DNA from: an uncultured Photobacterium sp.
GTDB taxonomy: Bacteria; Pseudomonadota; Gammaproteobacteria; Enterobacterales; Vibrionaceae
Reading direction: 5' to 3'
Length of the DNA: 64,000 nucleotides
Assembly: GCF_947039875.1 (NCBI RefSeq)
Contig: NZ_CAMRAN010000015.1
Location: 1 to 64,000, forward strand
Every line of letters begins with the position of its first letter. The first letter of the stretch is position 1. The notes beneath the pieces are model-generated. The model was not told the origin of the DNA, made no database searches, and saw only the letters and a program-made list of their open reading frames with translations. Positions 52,390 to 61,282 of the stretch are shown here, piece by piece. Made by a program: the position numbers and the translations under genes.

Positions 52390-53706
52390 TTATTGCAGGA
52401 ATAGTGCCATCATTGCTAATGATAGTTTTTTACCAGAAGAAAATTCCAATTGATCAGCCATAATTTTCACCTGTAATTGATAATTACCATCTTGCTTAGT
52501 AACAATTTTCTGATTCACTAATACTGGTAACTTCGCGGCCAACAACGGCTCTTTAACCACTAACGCTTCAGGAATCACAATATTGATATTACCGCTCAAT
52601 TGATCTGTTACAGCAATCAAATGGGTAGAAGCATGCTCTAACCCTGATTTAATTTTGAGCAGCAGTTGGGCATTAACAATTCCCTCAGGCGTCTTAACAC
52701 TAAGCTGTGATAAATCAACCGTCGCACCATGAGCAATCAATAAATCTAATGCTAACATCGCTTGTTTAATTTGAGCTGGATCTTGAGTCGCTTGTGAAGA
52801 CTGTTCCATCGCAGCTAACTGACTAATTGCTTTATAATTTAAACCTTTTAACGCAAGCTTAAAGGCAACATCTTGATAATGTTGACCATCAAGTGTAGTT
52901 AGTTTCGCCACTTGAATCGTATTTGTATTAGTAACTTGCAGTGTATCTTCTGTCGGTGTTTTCTCACCACTTGGCTGGCTTAACGCATTATTCATTGCAA
53001 CACTAACACCATTAATGTCAATAAATTGGTGCTGATCAGCCGTTGTAAATTTGGCATGTTCTAAACTGAAGGTTTGATGTCCAATCCAAAAGTTACCTTG
53101 CATTTGACCTTTGCCTTCACCATTAATGCCTTTTACGACCATGCTTTCTTTATCTGGGGTAGCAATAGTTAATTCAGGTAGATTATAACTAAATTGACTC
53201 TTACCATTCTCAGGATCAAATTCCCCCTTCACCATTAATGTTTTGCTGATCGCTGTTACACCATCATCATGCGTATAATCCATTGGATTTATCGTCATAA
53301 CAAAATGGGTTGTCCCTGTAAAACCAGAATCAGTAACGATTTGCATTGGTGCAATATTTTTACCCCAAATTTTGTTAACCAACGGTGCTAACTGTTTATC
53401 AATCACAAATTCACTGGTTGACTTGACCCCTAAAAAGCCATTATCAATATGATGGTTGACTAACCATACCGTCGGTAAGCCTTGCTCTGCAAACTCTGCT
53501 TTTAATTGATCTTTAAGTTCAATACGAGACACTGCATTTGAAGATAAATAACCGCGTTCAAAACTTTTATTGGTGATAGACAAATAAGGACTATGGTAGT
53601 TTTCAACCGCTCCCATATAGATACTCTGTCCAATTTGACCCGTTGCCAATGGACCACACGCAATAATCGCAACAGCGCCTGCACTAGCAAGAATTTTTTT
53701 CAACAT
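52390..53706 (-). CDS. DUF945/YdgA-family exported protein
   Basis: A 438-residue protein with an N-terminal signal or anchor (KKILASAGAVAIIACGPLATG) and the YdgA-type early segment GAVENYHSPYLSITNKSFERGYLSSNAVSRIEL. The rest is beta-rich, as in the DUF945 family. E. coli YdgA is somewhat longer (502). The function of the family is unknown; the location is periplasmic or inner-membrane anchored. The ATG at 53706, preceded by GGGA, was chosen over an upstream in-frame codon without a site. Confidence 0.8.
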   Translation of the reverse strand: MLKKILASAGAVAIIACGPLATGQIGQSIYMGAVENYHSPYLSITNKSFERGYLSSNAVSRIELKDQLKAEFAEQGLPTVWLVNHHIDNGFLGVKSTSEFVIDKQLAPLVNKIWGKNIAPMQIVTDSGFTGTTHFVMTINPMDYTHDDGVTAISKTLMVKGEFDPENGKSQFSYNLPELTIATPDKESMVVKGINGEGKGQMQGNFWIGHQTFSLEHAKFTTADQHQFIDINGVSVAMNNALSQPSGEKTPTEDTLQVTNTNTIQVAKLTTLDGQHYQDVAFKLALKGLNYKAISQLAAMEQSSQATQDPAQIKQAMLALDLLIAHGATVDLSQLSVKTPEGIVNAQLLLKIKSGLEHASTHLIAVTDQLSGNINIVIPEALVVKEPLLAAKLPVLVNQKIVTKQDGNYQLQVKIMADQLEFSSGKKLSLAMMALFLQ

Positions 53707-53945
53707 ATTGAATCCCAAAAATAAAGTAAGTTGCAACGAACAATCTAAATCATAACATGAACCACTTAGCCACAGCAGCATAACCATAACCGTTATTTTC
53801 GCTCGGTTACTTTGTCATACAAATGATTTGCTATTTACAACAAAGTTGTTATCTTGATCACATAATAACCGTGTAAGTTAGTCAGATATTAAGGCTTTAT
53901 ACTTAATAATGACTGAATAACAAATTGTGTTTTTGGAGTGATATT

Positions 53946-54938
53946 ATGAAAATAGCTGTGTTTAGCACTAAAGGGTATGACCAAAAATCATTTACTCATA
54001 CTAATAAACAATTCCATCAACAGCTCACTTATTTTGAATTTCAACTCAATCATCACACTGCAAAAATGGCTGAAGGCTTTGATGCTATTTGTGCTTTTGT
54101 TAATGACGACCTTAGCGAGCCTGTTCTCAAAATATTGGCCGAGCAAGGGGTGAAAATTATCGCAATGCGTTGCGCTGGCTTTGATCGCGTTGATCTTGAC
54201 GCGGCAAAAGCATTAAATTTACAAGTCGTCACTGTTCCGGCTTATTCTCCAGAGTCTATTGCCGAGCATACTCTGGGATTAATGTTAAGCCTTAACCGCC
54301 GAATCCACCGTGCTTACCAACGGACTCGCGACGCCAATTTTTCATTAGAAGGCTTAACGGGCTACAACTTCCATGGCCGTACTGTCGGTGTTATTGGTAC
54401 TGGTCGAATTGGTATTGCAACAATTCGAATTTTAAAAGGTTTAGGCATGAATATTCTTGCTTATGACCCTTATCCAAACCCTATTGCGCTAGAACTTGGT
54501 GTTACCTACTGCACCCTTGATGAAATTTACGCGCAAGCAAATGTGATCACCCTTCATTGCCCAATGAGCAAAGAAAACTATCACATGCTAAACCGTAAAG
54601 CGTTTGCAAAAATGCGTCGAGGAATGATGATAATCAATACCAGCCGTGGTGGCTTACTTAACTCAAGTGATGCCGTCGAAGCACTTAAAAGCGGTATTAT
54701 TAGTGCGTTAGGTGTTGATGTTTACGAAAACGAAAAGGATTTATTCTTCCAAGATAAATCAAATGACATTATTCAAGATGATGTTTTCCGTCGTTTATCA
54801 TCATGTCACAATGTACTATTTACAGGCCACCAAGCCTTTTTAACCGAAGAAGCTCTGGGCAGTATTGCGCAAACAACATTAGAAAGTCTATCTCACTTTG
54901 AAAAAGATGAGCTATCAGGTAACGAGCTTATTAAATAA
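53946..54938 (+). CDS. ldhA: D-lactate dehydrogenase (fermentative)
   Basis: A 330-residue NAD-dependent D-2-hydroxyacid dehydrogenase. The nucleotide-binding motif is VGVIGTGRIGIATIRIL; catalytic residues are in NTSRGGLL (Arg), VDVYENEKDLFF (Glu) and FTGHQAFLTEEAL (His). It resembles E. coli LdhA in length and in the KIAVFSTKGYDQKSF start, and reduces pyruvate to D-lactate in anaerobic fermentation. GGAGTG precedes the ATG at 53946. A terminator follows. Confidence 0.93.
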   Translation: MKIAVFSTKGYDQKSFTHTNKQFHQQLTYFEFQLNHHTAKMAEGFDAICAFVNDDLSEPVLKILAEQGVKIIAMRCAGFDRVDLDAAKALNLQVVTVPAYSPESIAEHTLGLMLSLNRRIHRAYQRTRDANFSLEGLTGYNFHGRTVGVIGTGRIGIATIRILKGLGMNILAYDPYPNPIALELGVTYCTLDEIYAQANVITLHCPMSKENYHMLNRKAFAKMRRGMMIINTSRGGLLNSSDAVEALKSGIISALGVDVYENEKDLFFQDKSNDIIQDDVFRRLSSCHNVLFTGHQAFLTEEALGSIAQTTLESLSHFEKDELSGNELIK

Positions 54939-54958
54939 AAATAAAGAATATGTTTCAC

Positions 54959-54987
54959 CAAAAAGGCGCTTGGTGCGCCTTTTTTGA
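54959..54987. terminator. Bidirectional terminator
   Basis: AAAGGCGC-N5-GCGCCTTT stem with T runs on both strands, between ldhA and the LysR gene. Confidence 0.88.
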
Positions 54988-55006
54988 TCAGTTGGGTTAC
55001 TGAAGT

Positions 55007-55915
55007 CTAGTTATTAATCTCACTAAATAACCAATCTTTAAATGCTTTTATTTTTGGCGAAGTCTGCATCTCTTTACGGCAGACAACATAGTAACTATGT
55101 GCCGAACTCATTGTCATATCAAAAGGTGACACTAAACGGGATGTCGCTAATTGCTCTGCAACAAACGATTGTCTAGCCATTGCCACACCCATACCTGTCG
55201 TAGCGGCTTTGATGGCTAAATCAGCCCGATCAAACGTACAATTATTATCAGGTAATGCGACATTGAAATATTGAGCCCAAAATTGCCACTCATCATTTCT
55301 GCCAGCTCTCGCCCATGGCGCAGCATCATGTAACAATAAGCAATGCATTAAATTTTCAGGCTGGTTATACAATTTATTCTTTAATGCGTAATCATGACTA
55401 CACACAGGAAACATGGTCTCTTCAAGTAATTTATCTACCGCAAGATTAGGATAAAGGCCATTACCAAAATAAATCGCACAATCATAACTTTCGATCTGAA
55501 AATCAACTAAATCATTTCTTGTACGTAAATGAATGCGTAGGTTTGGATATTTTTCAATAAAAGACGTCAAACGAGGCACTAACCATGTTTGAGCGAAAGT
55601 CGGAGGAGCTGAAACGGTTAAATCACCACATAGCTCCGTACTTTTTAAATCACGAATTTCATGAATAATATTGCCGAAATTAGATGCTAAAACTAGCTTT
55701 AAACGCTGACCTTCGTCGGTCAAGACTAACTTACGATGTTGTCGAATAAATAACTGAACATCTAAGACATCTTCAAGGTTTTTAATCTTATGACTGACCG
55801 CACTTTGTGTTAAACACAAAATCTCAGCAGCTCGAGTAAAACTCATTTGATCTGCTGCAATCAAAAAACAATGTAATCCAGAAAGAACAGAACCTGATAA
55901 CTTAGATAATTGCAT
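55007..55915 (-). CDS. LysR-type regulator, DsdC-like
   Basis: A 302-residue LysR-family regulator. The N-terminal winged helix contains MSFTRAAEILCLTQSAVSHKIKNLE; the effector domain has CGDLTVSAPPTFAQTWLVPRL, DCAIYFGNG and CLLLHDAAPW. The whole protein looks like DsdC, the D-serine-responsive activator of dsdXA, more than like GcvA. dsdA and dsdX are not in the window, so it acts at a distance or on another target. Its divergent neighbours are not close. Confidence 0.72.
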   Translation of the reverse strand: MQLSKLSGSVLSGLHCFLIAADQMSFTRAAEILCLTQSAVSHKIKNLEDVLDVQLFIRQHRKLVLTDEGQRLKLVLASNFGNIIHEIRDLKSTELCGDLTVSAPPTFAQTWLVPRLTSFIEKYPNLRIHLRTRNDLVDFQIESYDCAIYFGNGLYPNLAVDKLLEETMFPVCSHDYALKNKLYNQPENLMHCLLLHDAAPWARAGRNDEWQFWAQYFNVALPDNNCTFDRADLAIKAATTGMGVAMARQSFVAEQLATSRLVSPFDMTMSSAHSYYVVCRKEMQTSPKIKAFKDWLFSEINN

Positions 55916-56019
55916 ACTTTAGCCACAACAACATAATTGCTACCAGCATAGCAAAAAAATCACAGCTTCTCAGCTACATCATCTTATATAGGCTTACATT
56001 ATCAATTAGCTAGTCTTTA

Positions 56020-56619
56020 TTAATGTGTTTGTTGGCGATATTCATCAAGTAATTGTTGTTTGTGATCTTCACTTAATAACTGCCAATGCCCCCCCTGAAT
56101 AGCACCAGCAAATATCCATAACAGTTTATGATCTAATTCTTGGCCATTATGTTCGCACACACGCCTAAAGACATTAACGGCACCCGCATTCAAAAAAGTA
56201 TCTACATCCAAAACACCAGCTTTTTTTACCATTCGCTCTAATGTTAAGCGCATATTCGGTAAATCACGCAAACGACGATTTGATTCAGAAGATCTAAAAT
56301 GTTTATCACGACAAGAAAAAGCAATTGATTCTTCGACAAATGAATCACATTGAGATTGATCCGTTAAAAATAGGGTTTTAATTTCATAATAATTAACGGT
56401 AGCTGTTTTACTTTTTTTTATATGTCTAAACTTTTCGCAGCCAGAACGAATTAATTTTTCATCAAGTTCATTCCCTCCACGAATATACATTGAGGTCGGC
56501 GTTACAATAGCAAACATAGCACTATTAATAAAAATGCCGGTACCACCAAACATAGATCTTTTTTCTTGTTGGCCAAATTTAGATAAATAATTCAAGTAAT
56601 CATCTTTTATTGACGTCAT
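56020..56619 (-). CDS. tfoX: TfoX/Sxy-family competence regulator
   Basis: A 199-residue protein with both TfoX domains. The N-terminal part has RSMFGGTGIFINSAMFAIV; the C-terminal part has LRDLPNMRLTLERMVKKAGV and WIFAGAIQGGHW. TfoX/Sxy activates CRP-S promoters of natural competence genes, induced by chitin in Vibrionaceae. The family also has the paralogue TfoY, which in Vibrio has a c-di-GMP riboswitch in its leader; I see none here, which favours TfoX, but the two cannot be separated with certainty. GGAGC precedes the ATG. Confidence 0.8.
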   Translation of the reverse strand: MTSIKDDYLNYLSKFGQQEKRSMFGGTGIFINSAMFAIVTPTSMYIRGGNELDEKLIRSGCEKFRHIKKSKTATVNYYEIKTLFLTDQSQCDSFVEESIAFSCRDKHFRSSESNRRLRDLPNMRLTLERMVKKAGVLDVDTFLNAGAVNVFRRVCEHNGQELDHKLLWIFAGAIQGGHWQLLSEDHKQQLLDEYRQQTH

Positions 56620-56890
56620 AGCTTATGCTCCAGATATTATCCATAACAACTAAAAACACACCAAATATTTACCATTAGTAATGTCAATCATTTGACGAGC
56701 TATTTTATGCTCATTGCAACAGCATATGATACATCGAGCATTCGAATATGAGATTGCTCCCATATTTTTAGTCGAAAATTTATGAAACAAATTAACAATT
56801 AGCCACTTTTTATACTTGCCCTCAATTAAATATATCGTGCTAGCCTTATAAAGTTTCTTGTAAGAGGTGTAAAGACGACAAGGATAAACT

Positions 56891-57204
56891 ATGAATACCA
56901 TCGCATTATTACCTCATAATGGACATTTATTACCCGGAGGACGGTTAAAAATTATTATTTCAAGAGTCTGTGATATTCGAATGGTAACCGAGGCAATCGC
57001 AAATAATGAGGCATTCGCCTTAGGGATGATAGACTCAAATTATTGTTGCTATCAATACCAGAAATAAGCCAACGTTGGCTAGAAATATTACCTATAGAAA
57101 TAAAACAAAAACAAGCACTCATCCACCAACCCACTGCAGATATTACAATTAACTTCCTATTGCAGCAGCTGCAAGATCATAACTTAATTAATAATCTAAA
57201 ATAA
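56891..57204 (+). pseudogene. Decayed LON-substrate-binding-domain gene
   Basis: A well-formed start (AAGGAT, then ATG at 56891) opens 58 codons that resemble the N-terminus of LON-domain proteins (ALLPHNGHLLPGGRLKI, RMVTEAIANNEAF) and stop at 57067. In another frame, from about 57050, SIPEISQRWLEILPIEIKQK onwards to the stop at 57204 resembles the C-terminus of the same family. The middle of the domain (roughly 90 residues in intact relatives of about 190-200) is missing. Internal deletion with a frameshift is the simplest reading. Confidence 0.65.
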
Positions 57205-57213
57205 TGGTATAAT
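57205..57213 (+). promoter_or_regulatory. Possible extended -10 promoter for the HDOD gene
   Basis: TGGTATAAT is an extended -10 element (TG-N-TATAAT) about 105 bases before the HDOD start. No good -35 is seen, which is usual for this promoter class. Confidence 0.35.
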
Positions 57214-57318
57214 TCAGCAATCCAAGCGTTAACTGCGTCAAAAAAATAGCAGCTTACACTTTGTACATTACGCAACAATGCGTACACTCATAACACCGCT
57301 TACCACTGTAATATTTTG

Positions 57319-58236
57319 ATGTCACATTTATCTTTTTTTTGGCTAGAAGCTAATAACCAACATTATATTCGCGCTATTCAGTCGAATCTTTGCTATTCAA
57401 TAAAAAAGGCAGCACGCTATAACAGGTTAACCTTACCATCCATTCCAGATACACTACTAACCTTGAATATACTGTGCGAAGATCCTGAAACAACCGTGCA
57501 TGATGTCGCGACCTTATTAATTGATGATCCTGTATTAACTGCCAACATTATTCGAACCGCAAACTCGACTATATTTAACCGCCGCAATATTATTTGCAAC
57601 GATATTTTCACAGCAGTATCGCGCTTAGGTATTATTCGAATAAGAGACATTATTACAGCTCAAATCATTCATTCTTTAAAAAACACATCTATTGAAAATA
57701 TTGAATGTAATTCATTACTTAAAAATAGTGCATTCCATTCACGTCAATTTGCAGCCACGATGGCACTCATTTGTCAAAAAATGCATGTCTACAGTAATAA
57801 GCCCTTTAAACTTGAACCAGAAAAAGCATTATTGACAGGTCTATTAGCTGATATCGGTTTATTTGGACTCATCAATGAATATTCGCAATTTATTAAACAA
57901 GGCAATTATCTTGATTTTAATATTGCTAAATATATCTTCCGAGATAACTGTGCATTAACCAGTAAAGTGGTACTCAAGCAATGGGGCTTTGATGAGGATT
58001 ATATCGCAGTTGCAACCAATACAATAACAACGCATCACGATAGTGAGATCTCTTATTTAACGATCGCACGTATGGCACATCACTTTTTACTCTTCAAAAC
58101 AAATGATACAAGTATCAATGAACATGAAATTGAATTAGATCTTACTGGCGCAGAAGTAATGTATGAATTAGCCAATATGTCAGAACTTGAATTTGAGAAA
58201 CAACTGCAACAAATTATTCATAGCTGTGGTATTTGA
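57319..58236 (+). CDS. HDOD-domain signalling protein
   Basis: A 305-residue protein dominated by an HDOD domain (LPSIPDTLLTLNILCEDPETTVHDVATLLIDDPVLTANIIRTANS, AVSRLGIIRIRDIITAQ, LLTGLLADIGLF). HDOD proteins resemble HD phosphohydrolases but usually lack the metal residues and act in signalling by protein contact. No second domain is recognisable. The ATG at 57319 has no strong ribosome binding site, so translation may be low. It stands alone. Confidence 0.8.
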   Translation: MSHLSFFWLEANNQHYIRAIQSNLCYSIKKAARYNRLTLPSIPDTLLTLNILCEDPETTVHDVATLLIDDPVLTANIIRTANSTIFNRRNIICNDIFTAVSRLGIIRIRDIITAQIIHSLKNTSIENIECNSLLKNSAFHSRQFAATMALICQKMHVYSNKPFKLEPEKALLTGLLADIGLFGLINEYSQFIKQGNYLDFNIAKYIFRDNCALTSKVVLKQWGFDEDYIAVATNTITTHHDSEISYLTIARMAHHFLLFKTNDTSINEHEIELDLTGAEVMYELANMSELEFEKQLQQIIHSCGI

Positions 58237-58240
58237 TTTA

Positions 58241-58298
58241 ATCGCCTAAATATTTAAACATCTCTCTACGTTCGTCTATAACCTCCCCATTAGGCGAT
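58241..58298. repeat. Inverted repeat downstream of the HDOD gene
   Basis: ATCGCCTAA (58241-58249) and TTAGGCGAT (58290-58298) are perfect 9-base arms separated by 40 bases. There is no T run, so it is not a normal terminator. The left arm starts five bases after the HDOD stop codon. Confidence 0.4.
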
Positions 58299-58505
58299 AC
58301 GTTCTGATACATATGCATGCAGATTAACATTGTTCGATTCAGTTCTTTCCTGTTGATAGATATACTCTTTCTGTTTTTTTATGTTATATTCATCACAAAG
58401 TTAACGCTTAATCTTTAATCACTTATTATTATGTTGTTACAGCAACATTGTATTAAGATATTCACAATGTCATTTTCAGCGTAATTTATACATATAAGGA
58501 TAAAT

Positions 58506-59405
58506 ATGTTATCGGGGATCTTACTCATTTTTTTACCATTGGTATTGGGATACTTAATTCCTATAAAAAAAGCCAATATTATTGAGTTTATTAATACACA
58601 AACAAGCCGTTTAGTATTAGCGATTCTCGCATTAATGGGATTAAGTTTAGCTGGGCTTGATAACCTCAGTCAGAATTTAGGCCAAATTCTACTTTATACC
58701 TTTACTTTTTTTATCTCCATCTCAGTGTGTAATCTACTTGCACTGCCAGTGCTAGATCGTTTATGGCCCACACCAACATCTCACATACATAAAAAATTAC
58801 CACTAGCAAAAATGATACTAGAATCTGCGAAGTTAGTCCTTGTGGTCGCACTAGGGCTAATTATTGGGTTATTACTAAATATTGATCTAGCATGGGTAGA
58901 ACAAGCCAGTGAACATATTTTATTGTTACTGCTATTTTTTGTGGGTATTCAGCTTCGTAATAGCGGTATGACTCTGAGACAAATCATCCTTAGTAAAAAA
59001 GGCGTTATCATTGCAGCAGTAATTCTAATAACGTCATTATTAGGCGGTATTATCGCAGCGCTGTTACTTGGTATCCCCATAAATAATGGCTTAGCAATGG
59101 CGTCAGGCTTTGGTTGGTATTCATTAGCAGGGATTTTAATTGGTGATGGTTTAGGCAGTATTTATGGTGGCGCGGCATTCTTAAATGAATTATTACGTGA
59201 AATGCTAGCACTAATAATGATTCCATTACTTATTAACCGTTATCCAAATACCGCAATTGGCTATGCGGGCGCGACAGCAATGGATTTTACCTTACCTGTC
59301 ATTCAAAACTGTGGCGGTATTCGTTGTGTGCCAATAGCCATTGTAAGTGGCTTTATTCTAAGCATGTTAGTACCTATTTTAATCCTCTTTTTCTTATCAT
59401 TATAA
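58506..59405 (+). CDS. lysO: L-lysine exporter LysO (YbjE, DUF340)
   Basis: A 299-residue membrane protein with about 8-10 hydrophobic segments. It has the LysO family motifs: SGFGWYSLAGILIGDGLG, YGGAAFLNELLREMLALI and GATAMDFTLPVIQNCGG. LysO exports lysine and confers resistance to the analogue thialysine in E. coli. AAGGAT precedes the ATG. No lysine riboswitch is visible upstream. A terminator follows. Confidence 0.92.
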   Translation: MLSGILLIFLPLVLGYLIPIKKANIIEFINTQTSRLVLAILALMGLSLAGLDNLSQNLGQILLYTFTFFISISVCNLLALPVLDRLWPTPTSHIHKKLPLAKMILESAKLVLVVALGLIIGLLLNIDLAWVEQASEHILLLLLFFVGIQLRNSGMTLRQIILSKKGVIIAAVILITSLLGGIIAALLLGIPINNGLAMASGFGWYSLAGILIGDGLGSIYGGAAFLNELLREMLALIMIPLLINRYPNTAIGYAGATAMDFTLPVIQNCGGIRCVPIAIVSGFILSMLVPILILFFLSL

Positions 59406-59410
59406 AAAGT

Positions 59411-59444
59411 AAAAACCTCAACTTATTTCAAGTTGAGGTTTTTT
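59411..59444. terminator. Bidirectional terminator
   Basis: AAAACCTCAACTT-N5-AAGTTGAGGTTTT stem with T runs, between lysO and yidB. Confidence 0.9.
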
Positions 59445-59485
59445 ATCTGAGTGTGAATAATCCATCAGCTTAATATTACGTAAGC

Positions 59486-59938
59486 TTATTTTTTACCAAA
59501 CAAGCTTGCTGCCATATTGAACAAACCAGAAATACCACCCACGGAATTTAATAATTCACCAGCAATCTCACCAGCAGGACTAGCATTATCAACCATAGCT
59601 GGAAGTGCCTCACTTAGGCCAGCTTTAGCATCTTGTTCTGGAATATTCAATTCATTCGCAAAATCAGATAGCTGAGAACCTGAAAAAATCTTACTAATAT
59701 CATCAGTAGAGATCGCACTGTTCTCACCTTTTCCAAGCCAGCTCTGTAATACATTCGCAAAGCCTGCACCATCAATAGATGACAATAGTTGCTTTAAATT
59801 CACACCCTTACCGTTCTCATCTCCCCCAAGCAAACGAGACAGTGCTGAGACAATAGAACCTTGGCTTAAGCCACCTGTATTTGCTTGTGACTGACTAAAT
59901 AACTGTGCGCCAATTTCTAATATTTTTGCAATATCCAT
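59486..59938 (-). CDS. yidB: YidB/DUF937-family protein
   Basis: A 150-residue soluble helical protein of the YidB type: LSQGSIVSALSRLLGG, FANVLQSWLGKGENSAIS, and the DDISKIFSGSQLSDFANELNI segment. The family's function is unknown. The start is preceded by CGAGGAT. It follows the kbp gene by 50 bases on the same strand and is probably cotranscribed. Confidence 0.82.
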   Translation of the reverse strand: MDIAKILEIGAQLFSQSQANTGGLSQGSIVSALSRLLGGDENGKGVNLKQLLSSIDGAGFANVLQSWLGKGENSAISTDDISKIFSGSQLSDFANELNIPEQDAKAGLSEALPAMVDNASPAGEIAGELLNSVGGISGLFNMAASLFGKK

Positions 59939-59988
59939 AATATCCTCGTTTACTTTATTAATGTGGGTGATTAAAAATTACGCCTAAA

Positions 59989-60417
59989 TTATATCTGAGT
60001 AATACGCAGCTTTTGTCCAGCGAAAATCAAATCTGGGTTTCGAATAACTTCTTTGTTTTCTTCAAAAATTAATTCGTACTTAGTGCCATTACCTAGTGTT
60101 TTCTCAGCGATCTTCCACAAACTATCACCTTCTTCAACAATGTAATAAGTCACAGCACTTGTCTCTTCTGGCGCTGCAATATTATCCACAACACTTGCAA
60201 TTCCATGAGTATTGCCCGCCATTAGAATTGCTTTCTCACGTGCTGCCGCTGAATCAGCAGAACCAGATAAAGTCGCAATACCGTCTTCAACGCTCACCTG
60301 TAACTCACTGATACCTGGGTTATTATCTTCAATATGTTGAGTAATTTTCACTGGTGCTTCATCTTCATTAGAAAACAATTTATGACCAATACCACGAGCA
60401 AAATCTAATAAACCCAT
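59989..60417 (-). CDS. kbp: Potassium-binding BON/LysM protein Kbp (YgaU)
   Basis: A 142-residue protein with a BON domain (SELQVSVEDGIATLSGSADS, about residues 35-90) and a C-terminal LysM domain (YYIVEEGDSLWKIAEKTLGNG, ELIFEENKEVIRNPDLIFAGQKLRI). It matches E. coli Kbp/YgaU (149 aa), a cytoplasmic K+ sensor protein needed for growth in high potassium. It has no signal peptide despite the LysM domain, as known for Kbp. AAAGGAAG precedes the ATG at 60417, which was chosen over an upstream in-frame start. Confidence 0.9.
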   Translation of the reverse strand: MGLLDFARGIGHKLFSNEDEAPVKITQHIEDNNPGISELQVSVEDGIATLSGSADSAAAREKAILMAGNTHGIASVVDNIAAPEETSAVTYYIVEEGDSLWKIAEKTLGNGTKYELIFEENKEVIRNPDLIFAGQKLRITQI

Positions 60418-60686
60418 ATTCTTCTTCCTTTTATTAACTGCTTTATTTTTAATGCATATTATTTGCACACACCCTAAAAGAGTAGTGAGCCAGCCAATTA
60501 AAAGATAGCACTCAGTAGTGAAAACTATCTTTCCAATAATGGAATCAATACTGTATTTAATAAATAAATGGCATTTTTTGCTATAAAATCATACATAAAC
60601 GACAAATAAAGTATGATATTAACCCAAAAAAAAGCCACAACAATAAATGCAAAAATATAAAACACTGTTTAAATAAAGAGACAAAA

Positions 60687-60758
60687 ATGGCTCAAAAAAC
60701 AACCAACATTAAATGTAACAATTTTACTGTGTCTATAGTAATAGACAAAAAAACGTAA
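60687..60758 (+). CDS. Doubtful 23-codon micro-ORF
   Basis: ATG at 60687, 23 codons (starting MAQKTTNIKCNNF), stop at 60758. AAGAGAC lies six to eight bases upstream. The stop abuts the stem of the RDD-gene terminator. Small size and AT-rich codons make chance equally likely. Confidence 0.15.
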   Translation: MAQKTTNIKCNNFTVSIVIDKKT

Positions 60759-60790
60759 AAAAAAGCCACAGCATTATGCTGTGGCTTTCA
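60757..60790 (-). terminator. Terminator of the PTS-RDD operon
   Basis: AAAGCCACAGC-N5-GCTGTGGCTTT stem followed on the minus strand by TTTTTTTT. Confidence 0.92.
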
Positions 60791-60806
60791 TATTTATGAT
60801 GATAAC

Positions 60807-61274
60807 TTAATCCAATACTACTGTCGTATGGTTAGTACGATCATGCCAAGGTAAATGTGAGAAAGCTAAATATTGAGCCCCACAATAAAGTGGATATAAC
60901 CCCAACGTTGCTACACAAAGGTAAATTTTATTAAACTCACGCTTTAAGTAACGCTGCTTCGTCAATGATTGATCATCTGTTGTTACTACCTGAACGCTTA
61001 ATAAGTAACGTGATAATGACGTACCCAATAAACGATAGCAGATCCATTGATAGCCCATAAAGGCACCAATAAATAGCAACATTAGTCCCATAAACAATAG
61101 CAATAATGCAGGCAATGCCATGATATCGTTTAACGAAAGCGTCGCGCCAGTACCATTAGAGAGATAAGCAATAATGCCAAGGTAGATATCGCGACCAACC
61201 ATCGCAAACATCTGCACAATTGCCATATCAATCATGAAGGTACCAATACGTCGGTATTTCAGTTTAAAGCTCAT
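60807..61274 (-). CDS. RDD-family membrane protein
   Basis: A 155-residue protein with three to four membrane segments. It starts with the RDD pattern YRRIGTFMIDMAIV (Arg and Asp) and ends with WHDRTNHTTVVLD, the C-terminal DR-TxVV pattern of the family. RDD proteins are poorly characterised; some are thought to be transporters. It begins 8 bases after the PTS gene, so it is cotranscribed with a sugar permease and may assist it. Confidence 0.8.
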   Translation of the reverse strand: MSFKLKYRRIGTFMIDMAIVQMFAMVGRDIYLGIIAYLSNGTGATLSLNDIMALPALLLLFMGLMLLFIGAFMGYQWICYRLLGTSLSRYLLSVQVVTTDDQSLTKQRYLKREFNKIYLCVATLGLYPLYCGAQYLAFSHLPWHDRTNHTTVVLD

Positions 61275-61282
61275 TAGCGTTC

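Larger units (their letters stand above)
60418..60806. other. Intergenic region between kbp and the RDD gene
   Basis: 389 AT-rich bases upstream of kbp. The left part must hold the kbp promoter. The right part contains a 23-codon ORF and the terminator of the RDD gene, listed separately. Nothing else is visible. Confidence 0.5.

Noticed and set aside
56620..56890. Possible c-di-GMP riboswitch in the tfoX leader
   Set aside because: The GEMM conserved elements are absent on the minus strand; this favours TfoX over TfoY.
56650..56901. 83-codon minus-strand ORF upstream of tfoX
   Set aside because: It overlaps the start of the LON-domain remnant, has poor start signals and AT-rich random composition.
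58237..58505. Possible lysine riboswitch before lysO
   Set aside because: The conserved lysine riboswitch core and a following terminator are not visible.
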